A stretch of DNA of 64,000 nt from Fennellomyces sp. T-0311 (GCA_025266875.1 JALLLT010000003.1:558001-622000); one strand, 5' to 3'; shown: positions 10,175 to 22,489, numbered from the stretch's first letter. The notes: generated from the letters alone by a model not told the origin. Numbers and translations: made by a program.

Positions 10175-11271
10175 CTATGCGGATCCTTCGTTCCATGCAA
10201 TAACCGCCATCAGACTAAGACCCACTAACATGGCTCCAAATTCCGCAAGTGCCTGGCGACGATCCTTCTGAATCTTGCCCGTAACCTCCAGCAGCTCAGG
10301 AATGACGCCCACAGTTGCGATGTACATGAAACCACCGGCAGTGAATGGGATAACCAGCTCGCTCCACTGAAGACCCGTGCCAAGGATACCTTCGCCTTCG
10401 ACAGCATGCTTATGCAGCTGATCGTCTGTACCTGCGCGCGAGACCTGCTCGATAATGATACCGATGATTGTACCCAGGAAGGCGCCAACGGCAGTAGTGA
10501 ATTGAGCCATCATTGCTTTTTGCTTGCTGAAACCGGATTGCACAAGAATTGCATAGTCGCCTACTTCATGCGGAATTTCGTGGAAAAACACAGCAACTGC
10601 AGTGGTAGCGCCGACACTAGGTGATGCATAAAACGACGCTGCCATCGCCAATCCGTCCGTCATGTTGTGCGTAAAATCGGCAAACAGGTTCAAGTACGCA
10701 CTCAATTTGATTTCATTATTCTTCTTTTCATGTTGATGGTCGTGTTCGTCTTCTTTTTCTTCGCTCTTCTTCTTTCGTTGGCGAAGGCCCTCTGGTTCAT
10801 CCTTTTTAATAGCAACGGCATCGTCCTCGTTTTTCTTTGTGTCATGATGATGGTGACCATGGTCATGACCGCCGCCGCCGTTAAAGACTCGCATCAGCTT
10901 GTCCATGACAAAGAAAAAGAAGAGACCGCCAAAGATGCCCATGCCAATGAGCACGTTCTTTTGCTCATCCACGTGCACTGCATCGGCATGATCTCCAAGA
11001 AACGCGTGTGGCAACAGATGCAAAAACACATCACCCAGCAGACCACCTGTTTTTATCTGTGCGTGAGTACTACATTGAGCTGGATTGACACCTGAGGGAA
11101 CTTACCGACTGCAAAGCTGACCAGGACATTCAAAGACGATGTGTTAATGTCAGGCGGCACAAAGTATAGAAGCAGATTTGGGAAGAGCGAAATGTAGGCG
11201 GTCGCCAAGAGCGAGTTGACCATGGCGTTGCCTGGGAACAGGTAGGCGAACGCGGTTGCCTGGAAGGACAT
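10175..11271 (-). CDS. ZIP-family zinc transporter (SLC39A7/KE4/Yke4-like)
   Basis: There are two exons, 11271-11106 and 11046-10175, joined as ..FAVG/GLLGD.., giving about 345 residues. The LIV-1/KE4-type ZIP signatures are present: HNMTDG at residues 182-187 and HEIPHE at 211-216, the two metal-binding helices. The early helix contains GLLGDVFLHLLPHAF. A His-rich loop (HDHGHHHH, about residues 116-123) and a long charged loop lie between the third and fourth helices, as is usual. Several more hydrophobic segments follow up to the C-terminus. Such proteins move zinc from the ER, Golgi or vesicles into the cytosol. The start at 11271 gives no obvious cleavable signal peptide; an upstream exon cannot be excluded. 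Confidence 0.9.
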
Positions 11272-11643
11272 TGAGGCGAAAGGAAAGGGGAGGAGAGGTA
11301 AAGGTCTTCGGAAAGGGGCGCCCCTCCAGTCGCGACACGGTACGTCTTATCATTCGCGGAGCTGGCGTCCTGCAATTAAGAGGACCCGCATGAGTTTGGA
11401 AGCTAAGCCATGCTTGTCTATTTTAAGGCGGGTGAAAACACACGGATGACAGGTTTAATGCAGAAGTGTTGCTGTATTCAGAGTGCAATACGTTGATGGC
11501 GGCGTGGGGTGGGGGCATGATTATATTGATAAATATATGGCATGGTGGGATATACATAAATAGAAAGAGAAAGAGGTGGAGGGTATCGCTTAGAGAGAGA
11601 GAACAGATCGGTATAGAAAGAAGAAAGGAAATCAAGAAGAATC
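11272..11643. other. Intergenic between ZIP gene and unknown membrane protein gene
   Basis: It holds the presumed promoter of the ZIP gene and the 3' region of the next minus-strand gene. It is rich in AGAGA/GAAAG purine runs (about 11565-11640). No gene seen. Confidence 0.4.
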
Positions 11644-12551
11644 TCAAACGCTGTATTTTTTTCTGGCTGCAAAGGCCTTGCGCATAGCGATTTCGTTCTC
11701 GTCCAGCTCATATAGCTCGACTTTGCTGGTCAAGGCCGCCTGCCCCTCCTCGATCAGCGACTGTAGGCGCTCCTCCATTCGCGACAACATCTCATCTTCT
11801 TTGTGGGCGGCCTGCGCATCGTTGCTTTTCTTGGGAGGCGGGAGCGACTGCGTGCGTCTCTTCCTGGACGGCTCTGGCTCTGGAGCTGGGTCGGACTTGC
11901 TGATAGGCTACATTCCGCCAAGCAATGCTTAGCATGTCAATTATGTGTTTTATACTTTTATGTTACCTCGTTAGGAAATTGGACCAGCTTGGATTTTGGA
12001 CGGGAATGTTGCTGCTGGACATGCTGTTGCTGAACATGCTGCTGCTGTTTGGCCATGCTTTCCGCCCAGTGCTGTGTCCGTTGGCGCTTCGAGTCTTCCA
12101 AAAAATCGGGCTGTTTCGCCACATCATGGTTCAGCTTGGGCGCATGCGTCTGGCGCCACTGTCTGATATCCATCGTAGGTGTTGCGGGACCAGACGACGT
12201 GACCGACGGTTGGGCAGGGTTGCTGTCCAACGAACCCATCCAGTAGTTGTAAGCCGTAATAGCAATGGCCGACGTGAATATCAAAGCGTCGACGATTCTC
12301 GAAAAGAGCATCTCGATAATGTCGGATTTCGACGATGTCAATGAGCTGTATGAGCTTTGCGATTGATTGCAGGTGTTGTTTTCGCGGTACCGGCGGTAGA
12401 ATGTAGATATCCGGTCAGGCACTGAAACGGTCGAGTTGTGGCGGCCATGCCTGTTTGAACGACGGTGGCCATGGGGCAACTCGAACGAGCGGCGGGGCAT
12501 CGACTGTGGCTCATTGAAGGCGGTGGGCTGCTCGGGATCGAAAAGAGACAT
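11644..12551 (-). CDS. Unknown single-pass membrane protein with C-terminal coiled coil
   Basis: There are two exons, 12551-11967 and 11907-11644, giving about 282 residues. The N-terminal 80 residues are basic and polar (HGHRRSNRHGRH). One hydrophobic segment at about residues 84-104 (RIVDALIFTSAIAITAYNYW) is the likely membrane anchor. A Gln/His repeat (HVQQQHVQQQH) lies near residues 173-183, followed by a Pro/Lys-rich linker. The last 60 residues are charged and helical (MLSRMEERLQSLIEEGQ; LDENEIAMRKAFAARKK). I do not recognise the family. The codon pattern, the clean intron (GTAACA..GTAG) and the open frames on both sides support a real gene. Confidence 0.7.
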
Positions 12552-13513
12552 AATGTCGCAGAGTGGGAAACAAGGGAAAAAGAAGAGAGAGGCGGAAAAA
12601 GCGAACCTGCAGTCCTATTCAAACCGCAATCACGCGAACAGGCCGAGCATGTGAAAACCAATCAGCCGGCGTGTGCCCAATCACCGTAACTGGCTTTGTC
12701 CTAATAGCCATCGCTCGCTATCGCAAAACCCCCGCCCCACCGTGTCCATGGCGACCAACGAAAAAAAACGTGCGTGGGGAGGAGGGGCCCTTGCCCATGC
12801 ATCGTGTTATTAAACCACATGCGATTGTTTTCGTTCTTATGTCATCACTTTGCCCGCCCTCTTAGTGTGTCATATCTAACCCAAACTCGTCCAGCCTGTT
12901 GGGTAATAGGCCCAATTCGTTTGCGTTTTAATAGCAACGTCGTATGCTAATCCAACCACATACGGGGTGAGCGGTTGGCACTTCCATGGTCGTGTTTCAT
13001 GGACGATGCATGCCATATATATATAAAGTTTCCGGTGATAAGATCGGCATTCAGTTTTAATAATAATGTACAAGCATGTGAACGACACAAGCAGCGTCTA
13101 GCTGCCGGTCAGTCGTCGAGGGGACTCAGCCTGCCACCAATGCAGGTGGATGTGCTTCTGGACAAGCCTGCATATGATACCGACGATGAAACCCAAAACA
13201 TGATTTTTCTTACCCCTACGTTTTCGATTCGAGTGTTTAGATGCGGTGGATGATAAGAATTTTTTGTCTCACGAACAACTCTCGGAAGGGTTCACGGGAT
13301 ATGCGTTACGCCAGCTATGCACATAGCCAATGCCATCCATAGAATAGCTGGAGTCCCGTTCTAATTGCATGACAAAGAAATATCCACCCAGAATTGGAAA
13401 CCTTATCCTGAACCTATATATCGTGCCACTCTTTTTCTCTATTCTTTTCGCATTCAACAACGGAAAAAAAGATCGCTTATGTACGTGGGAACTGCTTTAA
13501 TGCGACGCGTTTT
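12552..13513. other. Intergenic, about 960 bp
   Basis: It contains the promoter of the 12551 gene and the 3' flank of the CARNMT1-like gene. A TATA-like run (catatatatataaag, about 13013-13027) precedes a short plus-strand frame reading MQVDVLLDKPAYDTDDE (ATG at 13140, 37 codons). That frame is too short and isolated to call a gene. Confidence 0.35.
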
Positions 13514-15259
13514 TTACTTTTTTTTCTTAGTCGCAGTCCAAAATGCGCATTCATACACATATTTGAGCATTCCGTCCGGATTCGACGTATATGTCGTGTT
13601 GATCGTCTTTTCGCTCTGTAATAATCACATTGAGTCTTACAAACATACTCGGTATCCCTCCGATCTGTTGTTACCGTGAATTCAAATCCAATGTCCCGGG
13701 AAACACGCTTAACTTCATCAAGACTCAATTCTACTAAGCCTTCCCCGGGCATATCCTCGAAATGGTACAAAAGAGGGCCTAGATCCGTGTCCGTTAGCAA
13801 CCCCTTCCACAAGATCATTGTCATATGATTTACTGCATACCAATGTTAATCCAAGTACCACCTTCCTTCAGAATTTGATGGATGACCTCAAGATACGCCA
13901 TGATGTTCTTTGCCGTATCGATAAAGAAGCAAGTTACCACAACATCCCATGCACCTATTCCACGGTTGGTACATGTAGTAGTGGCTATCAAGTCGAAACA
14001 CTTTACCATGCTGATCCTCGTCACCTCCGTATACTTCGACAAATTCTCCAGCAGCCATAGAGAAATCAGCAGTAGCTGGGAGTTTGGATGGTATGATATC
14101 GGGGATACGGATGGGCTTGAGTTGCTGTTCCGAAGATCGGATGTTGGAGAAAGTGTGAATGAACGGATATATCTCGTATTCATGCTGCTTGCTAATTCTG
14201 TGGAACCCGTTAGCAGCCTTGCAGATTAAGGGATTTAGTGTTCGCTTGCCTGTTTAATACAAAGTTGGACGCGACCAGCTTATAGAAATTCTGATTGAGT
14301 GCTCAAGACTTATGCTAGTAATAGCCCGGACATACCATAAAAAACGAGAATTCGTTGCCTAGGCAATATATTAACAACAGTACTCAAAGATGCCCCAAAA
14401 TCCATCAGTTACCTTGACAACTGAAGCCTTTTTGTTCGAGCAAAGAAAAAACGTTATGACCAATGCTTCCGATCATGTACATAATTAACACCTACCTTTA
14501 CTGGCAATATCATACGCGAGACGACCTAATCCTGCCCCGGGTACAAGGACACGGATTTTGCCCCTGGGAGCAGTACAACGATCAGAACCAAACAAACAAA
14601 CATATTTAACGATCGACCACGTACCTGTCCGCTTCATCCACGTCTCCATAGATACGCTCCAGTTCGTCCAAAATTGGGCCATATGTCGCGTCACGTTCTG
14701 GCTTACCCTATCACCCGAACATTATTGGTCTATAACTAGCGGATCATCATTTGTCTTATACCTCATCTGCCCAGTCCCGAACAAATTGCTTCAAAGTACT
14801 TCGCACCTTATCCATGTCCATTGGTGTGACAGGGGGCTTATCACTCTACTCAAAGGCTATTAGCAAGAAACTTCCATACAATGGTATATTTTCCTGTACC
14901 TGAAGCTGTGCTCCCTCTGCAACAAAAGTTCGAGGGTCAATACCCATGAACATGCCAGCACATTTTACAATATCCTTCAGCATGATCATGTTCTTTTCTA
15001 TGCATCGATCGACCTGTTCGATCTTTTCGCGGACATCAGGAATCAAGCGCTTATGATGCTCGGGCAGAGTTAAAAAGTCTTGTCGGCGGCGATGATTCCG
15101 ATTACGCGCGTGCACTTTGTAGTATATGAACGCCGTCAAGACGGTGCGCAAGTGAGCTCGTTCTTGTTCGATCGCGTCCATATCCTCATCGTCGTGAGTG
15201 TGCCCATGCTCGTGATCATGACTGTGAGAATGATCGTGGCTATGTTCGTGTGTCGCCAT
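13514..15259 (-). CDS. CARNMT1: Carnosine N-methyltransferase family protein (N2227-like, CARNMT1)
   Basis: I model eleven exons: 15259-14900, 14845-14762, 14707-14625, 14563-14496, 14427-14413, 14358-14336, 14278-14250, 14197-14025, 13954-13841, 13778-13675 and 13615-13514. They give about 384 residues (human enzyme 409). Landmarks are [18 protein letters not shown], the SAM-binding loop [16 protein letters not shown] (about 181-196), [31 protein letters not shown] and [12 protein letters not shown]. The family methylates carnosine (beta-alanyl-histidine) to anserine in animals; the natural substrate in fungi is unsettled. The first 25 residues are an alternating His/Asp tract ([21 protein letters not shown]), which could bind metal. 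Exons 5-7 are only 15, 23 and 29 nt long, and the intron after exon 7 uses a GC donor. The end is Lys-rich. Confidence 0.9.
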
Positions 15260-18200
15260 TCAGATATGCAAGTGGAAACAAGAACAAAGGTGTATAGACA
15301 GTCACCTCAGATTGTCAGATGCATCGACAAGCGTCGTACTACCTAAACTTATAGCCAAAGGCCATATCAAAGTGGCCTGTTATAAATACCCTGCGCTCTG
15401 TAAATTCATGTGTGTAATGACTATATAGCCTCTCAGATACACCATAACTATTCACACCTTAATACCTTATCTTTCAACAACGATGGGCTACTTACGTAAT
15501 CCCCGCCAGTATTGTGATAATCTAAATATTAATCCCTTTAAATCTAAAAAATAAATCCTCCACGATACATAGGAGATACGGTGCACTGTCGTAAGTTTTT
15601 AAATACAATCGTAGCAATTACCCTATTATATTAGCGATATACTACTGGCCTACTTGGTGAGGACGGCTACATTAGCACCTGCTTCTCCGTCCAACAGCAC
15701 AAGAGTAAAGCTATGTACCATAGCATGCGCTTGACTATGGTATTAATCAATCAAATCGACATCTTTGTGGCTTCCTAGTCATTCTGCCACTCTTGTTTAT
15801 GTTTTGTACTTTACCGAGACCCCAAAGCCCACATCAATCTGTGCATTCTGCACTCATTAGGGGTGCCTTTGTTTGCATTTGTATGCATATTGCATGTAAT
15901 TCCTAAAAAGTCCAGCACTGGTTACCATAAATTCTTGTTGTATTTTCAATGAATTCCTCTTGGATCTCGTTCATTCTGAATAGCTCGAGTTGCTAGATGT
16001 GTTTACCTGTCTATTAAATAGCAAGCAGTTGTTACCTAGTTAGGTCTAGCAGGTTTCTTCCTTACGAATTTAATGATACTTGGCAATATGTATGTATTCG
16101 AAAGGAAAACATCAGTCATTTTCTCGGATTAAGTGTGCGTTTAAATATTTAAATATGCTGGTGTCACGCAACTGCTTCTATGCGGAATCCTCGAGCGGCA
16201 CTTGATGGCACATCTGCATCTGTCAATTTCCAGTGCAGCCACCGCAATGCACCCCATATTTTATCTGTAGCTTACCTACTGTGATTAGGTGAGTGTGGAT
16301 ATAAAAGTCTTAACATTTACTTTCTGCGGTATAATCACAGTCAAGTTGATGTACTCGTGTCAATTAGGTATAGGTAAAGGTATAGCTTTTACTGACATAT
16401 CGAGACACTTCCGTTTCTGCCTGTTAATTATTTTCCGGAAAGAAGTTACTAATGTGTAAATGTATAGGTGAAGGGAGTGACATACATTTGTTGCATCCGA
16501 CACATACAAAATACCTACACTTATCAATGTCACAGTGACAGTATATCTAGCAGGTAAAGCTCCAAATGTACTCGTATACGTACTCTAACCAAGCATCATC
16601 CCGACATCCTACAGCTACGTAATTATCGTTGACAAAAAAAAGTGGAAAACTAATGTAGATTTAAAAAATCCAGATGCAATAAAGAACTTTGGTCGCAGAC
16701 AACGCCATGGCGTCAGCCATTCGCTGTAAGCTTCAAAAGTTCAATCGGCCCAAAAATGCAAAGTCGAACAGCCTTGGTCTCTTTTCCGAATATAATGGCC
16801 ATGTATGGCAAAGGTCAATGCGGTATTTGGGCATAATACTCCCAACAATTTCTACTTGGTAAAAATATGTACAAGCGTATTAAGTGTTAGTTCGAACGCT
16901 AAATAAATAAAAAAAGAAAGTGTATACGATCCTTTTCACTCTTGCAGATTGCGGCGAAGACTGCTGGTTTGCTTACTTTTCTCACCGAAATGGTTACTCT
17001 TCTGTATAAAGACTACGTCGTCAAGAGTATTGTTTCGTAGTTGAAGTGACAATGGTGCAAGGTATATAAAAGTCCTGGGACTTGTACCTAATACGTACAA
17101 AGTTGTTGAAGCAGGATTTTCTCTCAACTTTCCCTATTTCTGGATCCGGACGAACAGGAAACAACCATGACAAACATGACTTTCAGCTACTACATCTTAA
17201 AGCCATTGGCTGAACACGTTGTCACTTATCGATGAAGAACATTGTATTGAACCACAACCAATATTAACAGAAATCGCTTCTAATAATAGTACAAGTCAAG
17301 ATTTGAGTGTTTCGCGTCGAGGAAGGGATTATAATGATGCATACTCATCTATATCATTTAACACCCCACAGATAAAGAAGGAAATCTATATCGTGAGTGA
17401 TAGTAACGATGGTATAATGTATGTTGTCTATCAATCAGTCTGCGCGATATGCCTCCTACGTATCTATAAACTACTTTGTATTCATATGCATTCAATATAA
17501 AGCACCGCTATACAGTATAGCTCGAAAGCCATATGCTGATTAATTTGATAAAACGGACAGCGTCACTGATATAGGACCAGCGGACGGTAGTAATATAAAA
17601 TGTAATGCTTCCTAGAGGCTACAAGGCTTCACTGACACACTGCGATATGTTTGTTCATCAAGAATTTGACGCGGAGTAACCGGTTTTCCGTCACCTACGT
17701 AGCTTCTGATAGCGCCAACGCCATCACTGTGAGTCATACGTGGACTGTTTTTAGCGTTCTCGCCTTGTGCATACTTTAATGCTTGGAAAATGACGTTATT
17801 CTGTTTCACAGGGCCCACTTTATATTAATCTACTTATAAGAAGCGTAAGTCTTTTGATATAACATATTCATACATCGTGAAGCTATTTCAATATCTAACG
17901 GGCGAAAGCGAGATAGTAGATGATAGTAACCGTGGATATACTAGAATGAAAGGCTTTGAAGCGTATGTGGGAATTTGAAATAGGCAGCGGATCCGAGCTT
18001 TCGGCTTTAAAAAATTTTGACTGGCGTCGTTCCACAGCTTTCCAGAATGTGACTCATAGTTCGAATAAAACAGCTCACGACGTTCAATACAGTGTATACT
18101 GTATGCTTATCAGATACTGCTCAAATATGCTGACTTGATTAGAAATGGTTGCATTTATTTGCGCATGACTACGTTTTGCCAAAGTGTCCATATTTAGATA

Positions 18201-18292
18201 ATCAAGTAACGGTGTTACGTTGCTCCGTTTGAACTACTGAAATAAAGGGTACAGCTCTTTTCTACTTTCACTTTCGTTATCTTACTTTTATA
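15260..18292. other. Gene-poor 3-kb stretch
   Basis: No gene could be supported. It is AT-rich (15.4-17.2 kb) with dense stops. An open plus-strand stretch near 17230-17500 has no ATG and no recognised motif. 17600-17830 holds a minus-strand open frame that resembles 19700-19870 (listed separately). Confidence 0.4.
17612..17830 (-). repeat. Upstream segment duplicated with the ketopantoate reductase gene (copy 1)
   Basis: The minus strand has an open frame with KQNNVIF..SPRMTHSDGVGAI. At 19706-19865, upstream of the second reductase gene, a degraded frame has KQHNVIF..HPRMTHPSNSHGAI. Shared plus-strand words include GAAAATGACGTT followed by TGTTTCACA. Each copy lies about 450-500 bp before its reductase gene, so the duplicated unit included this flank. 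The product, if any, is unknown. Confidence 0.5.
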
Positions 18293-19315
18293 ATGCGATT
18301 CCACGTCTTGGGCACAGGTGCCATTGGATGCCATGTTGCTATTGCGCTTCGCACTCGCTACAATGTTACTCTTATCCTCCGTTCACAGCAAGCAGTGCAA
18401 AAGTTCCGTGAACGTCGAAACGAGATAACGTACAAACGCATTGACAGAGATCCCGTACAAATCGGTGGATTTGATGCGGTAGCCCCTGGTGATGCAATTG
18501 CTGGTACTCCGTTGACAGCCGTTATCGTAGCAACCAAGGTATGAATTTGCTTCCAGAGACGACCCTAGTGCTTAAAATCTTTTTAGGCCCAACATGCTGT
18601 AAAAGCGATAGGATCGATCAAACCTTATCTTTCAAAGCAGAGCACTTTGATCTTGCTTCAAAATGGCATGGGCGTCGTCGACGATTTACTCCAAGAATTG
18701 TGGCCTGGTTCCGAACGAGAAAACGCGCCTGCGTTTGTCCTTGGTGTCAATCGGCATTCGGTTATGCGCTCCGAGCCTTTCTTCATTCTACACAATTCTG
18801 GCTGGGACAGTCCTGTAAATGGCATTTACGTCGGTGCAATTCCGGGTGCACCTGCTCAAGCATCAGTAGTGATGCAAGCCATGGCCGATGCAAAAGATGT
18901 AAATGTAACTATAATGGAATGGGCTGACTTGCAAAGGGCTATGTTACGAAAATTAGTGTTGAATGCTGCTATCAACGCAATGGCTGGCCTTTTGGAGTGC
19001 AGCAGCGGCTGGGCTGTCGAAAACCCATATTGCAATGAAGTTCTTCGATTGGTGTGCGAGGAAGCGGGCCAAGTACTGACAGAACTCGATGACACTGTGG
19101 ATGAACTCTATGCAATGGTGTGCCGATCGCTTACTATCTCAGGACCAAACACTTGCTCCACAGTACAAGATGTGAAGGCAAGGCGGCTTACAGAAATCGA
19201 GTACATCAATGGATATATTTGTCGCCGAGCAGAGGAAAAGAAGATCGCTGTTCCAACGAACAAGCTTCTGGTCACTCTTATTCATGCGAAGGAAAGCCAT
19301 ATTTCTGCCTCCTAG
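18293..19315 (+). CDS. 2-dehydropantoate 2-reductase (ApbA/PanE family), tandem copy 1
   Basis: There are two exons, 18293-18538 and 18587-19315, about 324 residues. The N-terminal NADPH-binding fold begins MRFHVLGTGAIGC (GxGxxG at residues 7-12). LLQNGMG and the C-terminal helix RKLVLNAAINAMAGLLEC carry the Lys/Asn pattern of the ApbA active site. The enzyme reduces 2-dehydropantoate to pantoate for coenzyme A synthesis, although fungal members of this family can act on other ketoacids. The intron (48 nt) follows VATK; the tandem paralog at 20318 lacks it. The two proteins align over their whole length. A possible polyadenylation word AATAAA lies near 19345. Confidence 0.88.
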
Positions 19316-20317
19316 ATTATATCCACCATAAATTGTTCCTAGTTAATAAAGTAAGAAATACTGTACAATTGGTTACTGGTAGAGTAATACATATGACCAG
19401 GCAAGCTTGTGTCTGTGGTTACTGAGGCGTATATCTGATAAGATTACCAGAGTCATATACGTAAACTTTTTATTTTGCCGCACTCTTATGATTCTCTAAC
19501 TAGATCTTTTTTTTTTGTGGGTAAGCTTCATATTTACTATCGCATTTAACATGGAATAAAAAGATCCATGATCTACAATACAGTACAAGTGAAGAGTAAT
19601 TCAAACCATGTCATTACTAATCTATTGTAAATAATACTGTGGGAACTTATTTTGATGGAAGAACAGTATTACAGTTCGCGATAGAAAGGGTATGGTGCAG
19701 AGTAGTTAATTTTCTTCCAGAACGCCAGAGGAGATGGCGCCATGGGAATTACTGGGATGAGTCATCCGTGGATGGGCTGTTGTTTGGCTCTCAGATTTGA
19801 TGCATACAACCATATCGTGCAAAAAAAGTAAGAAAATGACGTTGTGTTGTTTCACAAAGATCATCACGACTGTTATCTGCCTGGACAGGAATATGCATGC
19901 TTTCCAAGAATGAGCGTAGCTGGGATACTCGATGGCGGCACTTGGTATGCCCAAGTTCAGAGCTGCCCTTTGCTTTGTGTTACACTAGAAAAAATTCACA
20001 TCTTAAAAACTGGAAGCACTTTGTTGAAAACGTCCAAGCACAAAGTAATATTGGTATTTATAAGTATAATACGTACCCACCCCTGCTTTGTAGCGTGCTG
20101 CTGCACTATAAACAGGATATCCAAACGGAAATTGTACACGGGAATTAACAGCAGTTTTCTGTGGAAACGTAGTTACGTTCAGGTTTAGAGTGTGGTGTCA
20201 GTCGTCTATTTTTACCATCTCGTGGACGCTATGACGTTTTTTGTTGAAGTAGATCCGAATATAGATATAAGAGCCATCAGATACGCGTTTCGCTCTTCTT
20301 TTGCACTTTTCTCTGCA
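19316..20317. other. Spacer between the two reductase genes
   Basis: About 1 kb. It includes the degraded upstream duplicate near 19706-19865 described with copy 1 and the promoter of copy 2. The frame is open upstream of the copy-2 ATG from 20192, but without an ATG that would extend the family homology. Confidence 0.4.
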
Positions 20318-21301
20318 ATGCGTGTTCATATCCTCGGAACTGGTGCTATTGGTTGTCAAGTTGCAGTGGGTCTGCGTGCTCGTAACAATGTCACTTTAAT
20401 CCTTCGTTCGCAACAGGCCTTGCAAGACTTTCGTAGCCGTCAAAATGTGATAACTTACAATCGCGTTGACAAAGAAGAACCCGTCCACTCATCTGGCTTC
20501 GATGCTGTAGTGGCTGGTGAAGATACCTTTTCCGAGAATCCACTTAAAGCCGTTGTTGTTGCCACCAAGTCTCAACATACTGTAAATGCTATTGGGTCAA
20601 TCAAGTCGCACCTGTCAAGTTCTAGTACCATCGTTTTGCTACAGAATGGTATGGGTGTCGCTGAAGAACTTCTCCGTACCTTCTGGCCAGGTAATGCCAG
20701 AATAGAAGCTCCTTCCATTATCGTTGGCGTGAACCGACATGCAGTGCGACGTGAAGAGCCATTTTCCATTTTACATGCCTCTGGATGGACAAATCCCGAA
20801 GAAGGTGTCCATTTGGGTGTGATGCCAGGATCCCTTCCCGAACAGACTCAGCCAGTGATCCAAGCCTTCACCAATAGCGCGGAGTTGAATGCCACAGCTG
20901 TTGATTGGCCCGAGCTACAGATTCGTATGATGCGTAAGCTTGTGGTTAATGGAAGCATCAACGCCGTAGCCGCCCTTCTGGAGTGTACTAATGGGTCTCT
21001 CATCGATAACAAGCATGGCCTAATATTGCTTCGTGGCGTCTGTGATGAAGCTGCTCAAGTACTAACGGAACTGAACGCGACTTCGGATGAGCTTTTCAAA
21101 ATTGTTTATAATACCCTAATTGTTTCTGGCCATTACTTTTGTTCCACGGTTCAAGATATTATGGCAAAACGTATTACTGAAGTTGATTATATTAACGGAT
21201 ATATTTGCCGATTAGCTGAAGAGCGAAAGGTGGATGTCCCAACCAACAGGCTCCTGGTTTCCCTCCTGCATGCAAAAGAGCATTATATAGCTGCTAAATA
21301 A
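20318..21301 (+). CDS. 2-dehydropantoate 2-reductase (ApbA/PanE family), tandem copy 2, intronless
   Basis: One exon, about 327 residues, starting MRVHILGTGAIGCQVAVGLR with GxGxxG at residues 7-12. LLQNGMG and RKLVVNGSINAVAALLEC match copy 1. I chose the ATG at 20318 because it lines up exactly with the start of copy 1; the open frame upstream lacks family similarity. At the point where copy 1 has its intron (VATK/AQHAV) this gene reads straight through (VATKSQHTV), so the intron was precisely lost here or gained in copy 1. AATAAA occurs shortly after the stop (about 21332). Confidence 0.88.
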   Translation: MRVHILGTGAIGCQVAVGLRARNNVTLILRSQQALQDFRSRQNVITYNRVDKEEPVHSSGFDAVVAGEDTFSENPLKAVVVATKSQHTVNAIGSIKSHLSSSSTIVLLQNGMGVAEELLRTFWPGNARIEAPSIIVGVNRHAVRREEPFSILHASGWTNPEEGVHLGVMPGSLPEQTQPVIQAFTNSAELNATAVDWPELQIRMMRKLVVNGSINAVAALLECTNGSLIDNKHGLILLRGVCDEAAQVLTELNATSDELFKIVYNTLIVSGHYFCSTVQDIMAKRITEVDYINGYICRLAEERKVDVPTNRLLVSLLHAKEHYIAAK

Positions 21302-22451
21302 TTATAAATTGTCATTCATTCCGGTTTATACAATAAAATGACTATCTCTAAACGAAAAACAAAGTTTTCTCAATTGAACTCCATAGTCCTGAGTACGGTA
21401 GACCTAGCTCATCTTTGGTATACATTCAACAGAAACTTTTTTGTCGCATTTATATAATTTTCTATGCATCATAACTGTACGCGATAGCCACCATTTAATA
21501 TAGATTCGTATGAGTGACGATTGTTAATTTCACAAAATCTACGTGCTTTGGGACCAGCTAAGCGATGAATGTTCTAGGATGCATGTTGCTTTACTCATGT
21601 ATTGTCCGAAAATGGCGTCACATCTAGTGAATGCTGAAATGGGTGTCATTGTATCGAAGGTTAGTACACTTAAAATGAGTTTGTATAAGCTGTTCTACGA
21701 TTTCTAATTGACGATAGTACTGTCCATGATCGTTCAATGAAAGTGTGTAGCATCGTTGCTTTATCGCTCACAAATGCTTTATCGTTCTTCCGCATCGCTG
21801 CTCACGTTTTTTTATTTGTCTCATATACAATATGTCGATTTTTTTTTGCTTATTCGTTCACTAACGCTATTTTTTTGTGCCTATTATCATTCGTCTCTTT
21901 AAAGAAAATGTTTTCATCGTTGGGATGCTATTATTGTATCCCTTCACTGTACGTGAAGTGGTTTCAGTACTTGCCAAAGGATACGACGAGGAAGCATGGC
22001 GTCTTTGTAAGTGACCTTGGGTTATCATCCTAAGAGTTACGAATCACACGAGAACTGCATAGTTTATCCCATTCTTTATTGCTTGTCATTGTTTGGTATT
22101 CTCTAATTTTTGCTCTGGTCGCTCGCATAAAGCTTACTGCTTCTCCTAACCCATTTCTCGCAGACTGCTTACTACAGGATAAAGTTGGGTTTTATTGAAT
22201 GACGTTTTTTAGTGAACGCTCGCTGATCTCAGCTTTCCGCTCTCGTCTGTTCCATTTAAAGGATTAGAAATGAAAAACCTGCCCGGCAGCAGGGAAAAGG
22301 AGGAAGACATAAGAAAAAGATACAAGGTTGAGAAAAGAACTGAAAAGGAAACAATAAAGAAGTTATTAGTAGGGGATACAAAGTAAAGTCGGAAGGAAGC
22401 GGTACATTTCCGTTACAGTTACTAAGAGTTACGAAAAAATCTTTACTTTTT

Positions 22452-22489
<38 letters not shown>

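Noticed and set aside
10667..11095. A 142-codon hydrophobic plus-strand frame
   Set aside because: It is antisense to the ZIP transporter; its Phe/Val-rich composition mirrors the Lys/Glu/His-rich loop on the coding strand.
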